NCBI GenBank assembly: GCA_011523485.1
Contig: WTGR01000375.1
Location: 1-6,715 of the forward strand
Source of the DNA: Acidobacteriota bacterium
GTDB lineage: Bacteria; Acidobacteriota; Vicinamibacteria; Vicinamibacterales; UBA8438
Direction of reading: 5' to 3'
DNA: 6,715 nucleotides
The notes below the pieces were generated by a model that was not told where the DNA came from, made no database searches, and saw only the letters and a list, made by a program, of their open reading frames with translations. Made by a program: the position numbers and the translations under genes. Of the stretch, positions 5,386 to 6,715 are shown piece after piece (position 1 is the first letter of the stretch; each line of letters opens with the position of its first letter).

Positions 5386-6715
5386 CTAGTACCCCGCCAG
5401 CACCGGGAACCGCTCGTCGTCCGGCAGCGGTTGCACGCCGAGCGCGTTGAGGACCATCGACACCTTCCGGTAGCGGGCGGCGGTGGCGACGATGCTCATC
5501 ATCTGGTGCTCGGTGTAGCGTTCGGACAACGCGGACCACGTCTCGTCCGAGACGGTCGTGTCGCGGTACATCTCGTTCGCGGCGTCGATGAGCAGGCGTT
5601 CGTTCTCGTTCCAGCCCGCCGCGTCGTGGCCCTGCGCGATCCAGTGCGGATCGAGGCCGTGGTCGCGCGCCCGGCCGACGCTGCCCACGTGCTTGGCCCA
5701 CTCGTAGACCGACTGCGCGTTCCACCCGGTGCGCAGGATCAGCAGCTCCCGGTCGTGCGGCGTCAGCCCGGACCGCTCCGGGTTCATCACGTAGCCGGGG
5801 TTCGTGTACCAGGCGTCGGCCAGCGCCGGGTGGCGGCGGAGCGTGCGCGAGACCCGCAGGCCCGGTCCCTCCACCGGCTCGACGCGCGGCGCCGCCAGCG
5901 GGGGCTCCCTGGCGGGTACCACCACCCGGTAGGCGACGTCGTCCACCGGCAGTTCGGTCTGGCCGCCGTCGTCGGGCTGGACGCCGAGCGCGTTGAACAG
6001 GATGGACACCGTGGTGGTGTCCGCCACGGTCGCCACCGCGTCCATCAGGTTGTGCAGGTCGTACTCCTCCAGCAGGAGGCCCCAGGTCTCGTCGCTGATC
6101 GACGAGTTGCCGAACAACTGGTCCGGCAGGCCGACGAGCACGTTCTCGAAGGGCTCCCAGCGTTCCTGCGAAGGCCCTTCGGCGACGGAGAATACTTCCT
6201 GCGGCGTCAGCCCGGCGTCCGCGGCGCGGGCGGCATGCTCGGCCCACAGGTAGGCGTTCTGGGCGAGCCACGCCGTGCGCAGGATCAGGATCGCGCGGTG
6301 CCGCGGCGACAGCGTCGATTCGTTCGCCACGTAGTTCATGAACGGAAAGATGCGATCGGCCAGCGCCGGGACGCGCGCCAGCGTCCGCAACGCGTTACCC
6401 GGCTCGCCGTCCGGCGCGTAGCGTTCCACCAGCGCCCGCTGCTCGTCCGTCCACCCGGCGGCCGGCAGCGGTGCGATACGCGGCTCGCGCAGGCGCCGGT
6501 GGGGCTGCACGCTTCCCGGCAGCCCGGTGAAGGCCCGGGCCGGCTCGATGCGCAGCAACGCCGCGTTGTCCTCCTCCGTCAGCACGTAGAGGTACCCGTC
6601 CGGTCCCTGCCGGACGTCGCGGATCCGCTGCTTCAGCTCGGCCAGCAGCCACTCGCGCCCCATCTCCTCGCCCCGCCGGTTGAACACGATCCGTTCGAGG
6701 TGGCCGGTCCGCTGC
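5386..6715 (-). CDS. Fusion: PQQ-dependent sugar dehydrogenase C-terminus + two carboxymuconolactone decarboxylase-like domains (N-terminus outside window)
   Basis: One uninterrupted frame, open at the right edge. Numbering is from the GTG (Val) at 6687, which is internal: upstream codons continue as QRTGHLERI. Residues 1-50 (FNRRGEEMG..., RIRDVRQGPDGYLYVLT, LLRIEP) match the last strands of the soluble aldose/glucose-sorbosone dehydrogenase propeller (YliI/Asd type), a periplasmic PQQ enzyme oxidising sugars. A Pro/Arg-rich linker follows, then two homologous all-helical CMD (AhpD-like) domains at about 67-237 and 262-421. Each has the helix pair ILRTxWxAQ...Y.WA.H (134-151; 317-333), an (I/V)SDETW segment (197-202; 379-384) and NALGVQP (232-238; 414-420). 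Neither domain has a cysteine, so AhpD-type CxxC peroxidase chemistry is excluded. Such CMD proteins are often annotated as decarboxylases without proof. No stop separates the parts; a separate CMD gene starting at an internal GTG (V60) cannot be fully excluded. Confidence 0.88.
   Translation of the reverse strand, partial: QRTGHLERIVFNRRGEEMGREWLLAELKQRIRDVRQGPDGYLYVLTEEDNAALLRIEPARAFTGLPGSVQPHRRLREPRIAPLPAAGWTDEQRALVERYAPDGEPGNALRTLARVPALADRIFPFMNYVANESTLSPRHRAILILRTAWLAQNAYLWAEHAARAADAGLTPQEVFSVAEGPSQERWEPFENVLVGLPDQLFGNSSISDETWGLLLEEYDLHNLMDAVATVADTTTVSILFNALGVQPDDGGQTELPVDDVAYRVVVPAREPPLAAPRVEPVEGPGLRVSRTLRRHPALADAWYTNPGYVMNPERSGLTPHDRELLILRTGWNAQSVYEWAKHVGSVGRARDHGLDPHWIAQGHDAAGWNENERLLIDAANEMYRDTTVSDETWSALSERYTEHQMMSIVATAARYRKVSMVLNALGVQPLPDDERFPVLAGY

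Overview
The window is GC-rich bacterial chromosomal DNA with tightly packed genes on both strands. No RNA gene, insertion sequence, CRISPR array or phage gene is visible. Gene content points to Acidobacteriota, probably a Vicinamibacteria-type lineage. The grounds are a secreted 'PDGxPDLQGxW...RWEGDTLVV' protein of a type I associate with that group, a PQQ sugar dehydrogenase, a periplasmic phosphodiesterase and very high G/C at third codon positions. This assignment is inference from remembered families and only moderately secure.

Layout, left to right: (1) the 3' end of a catalase-peroxidase gene (katG, + strand, open at the left edge); (2) a strong hairpin in the convergent gap; (3) three minus-strand genes read right to left: a TauD/TfdA-type dioxygenase (2744-3619), a class I SAM methyltransferase (1771-2607) and an exported protein of unknown function (481-1557); (4) a 190-bp divergent promoter region with a 45-bp tandem repeat between two good -10 elements that lie almost on the start codons; (5) a plus-strand lipoprotein-type phosphodiesterase/nucleotide pyrophosphatase (3810-5327); (6) a second perfect hairpin in a convergent gap; (7) a minus-strand gene open at the right edge that continuously encodes the end of a PQQ-dependent sugar dehydrogenase followed by two carboxymuconolactone decarboxylase-like (CMD) domains.

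The three central minus-strand genes share direction, but gaps of 136 and 213 bp make a single tight operon uncertain. No common pathway can be read from the set: the themes are oxidative-stress defence (KatG, CMD/AhpD-like fold), 2-oxoglutarate-dependent oxidation, small-molecule methylation and periplasmic hydrolysis or oxidation.

No undescribed multi-gene system is evident. The observations most worth checking are the PQQ-dehydrogenase/double-CMD fusion, a hairpin that appears to bridge a distant Shine-Dalgarno to the methyltransferase start, the two (near-)leaderless divergent promoters around the hairpin-bearing 45-bp repeat, and the two U-tract-less hairpins at both convergent junctions.
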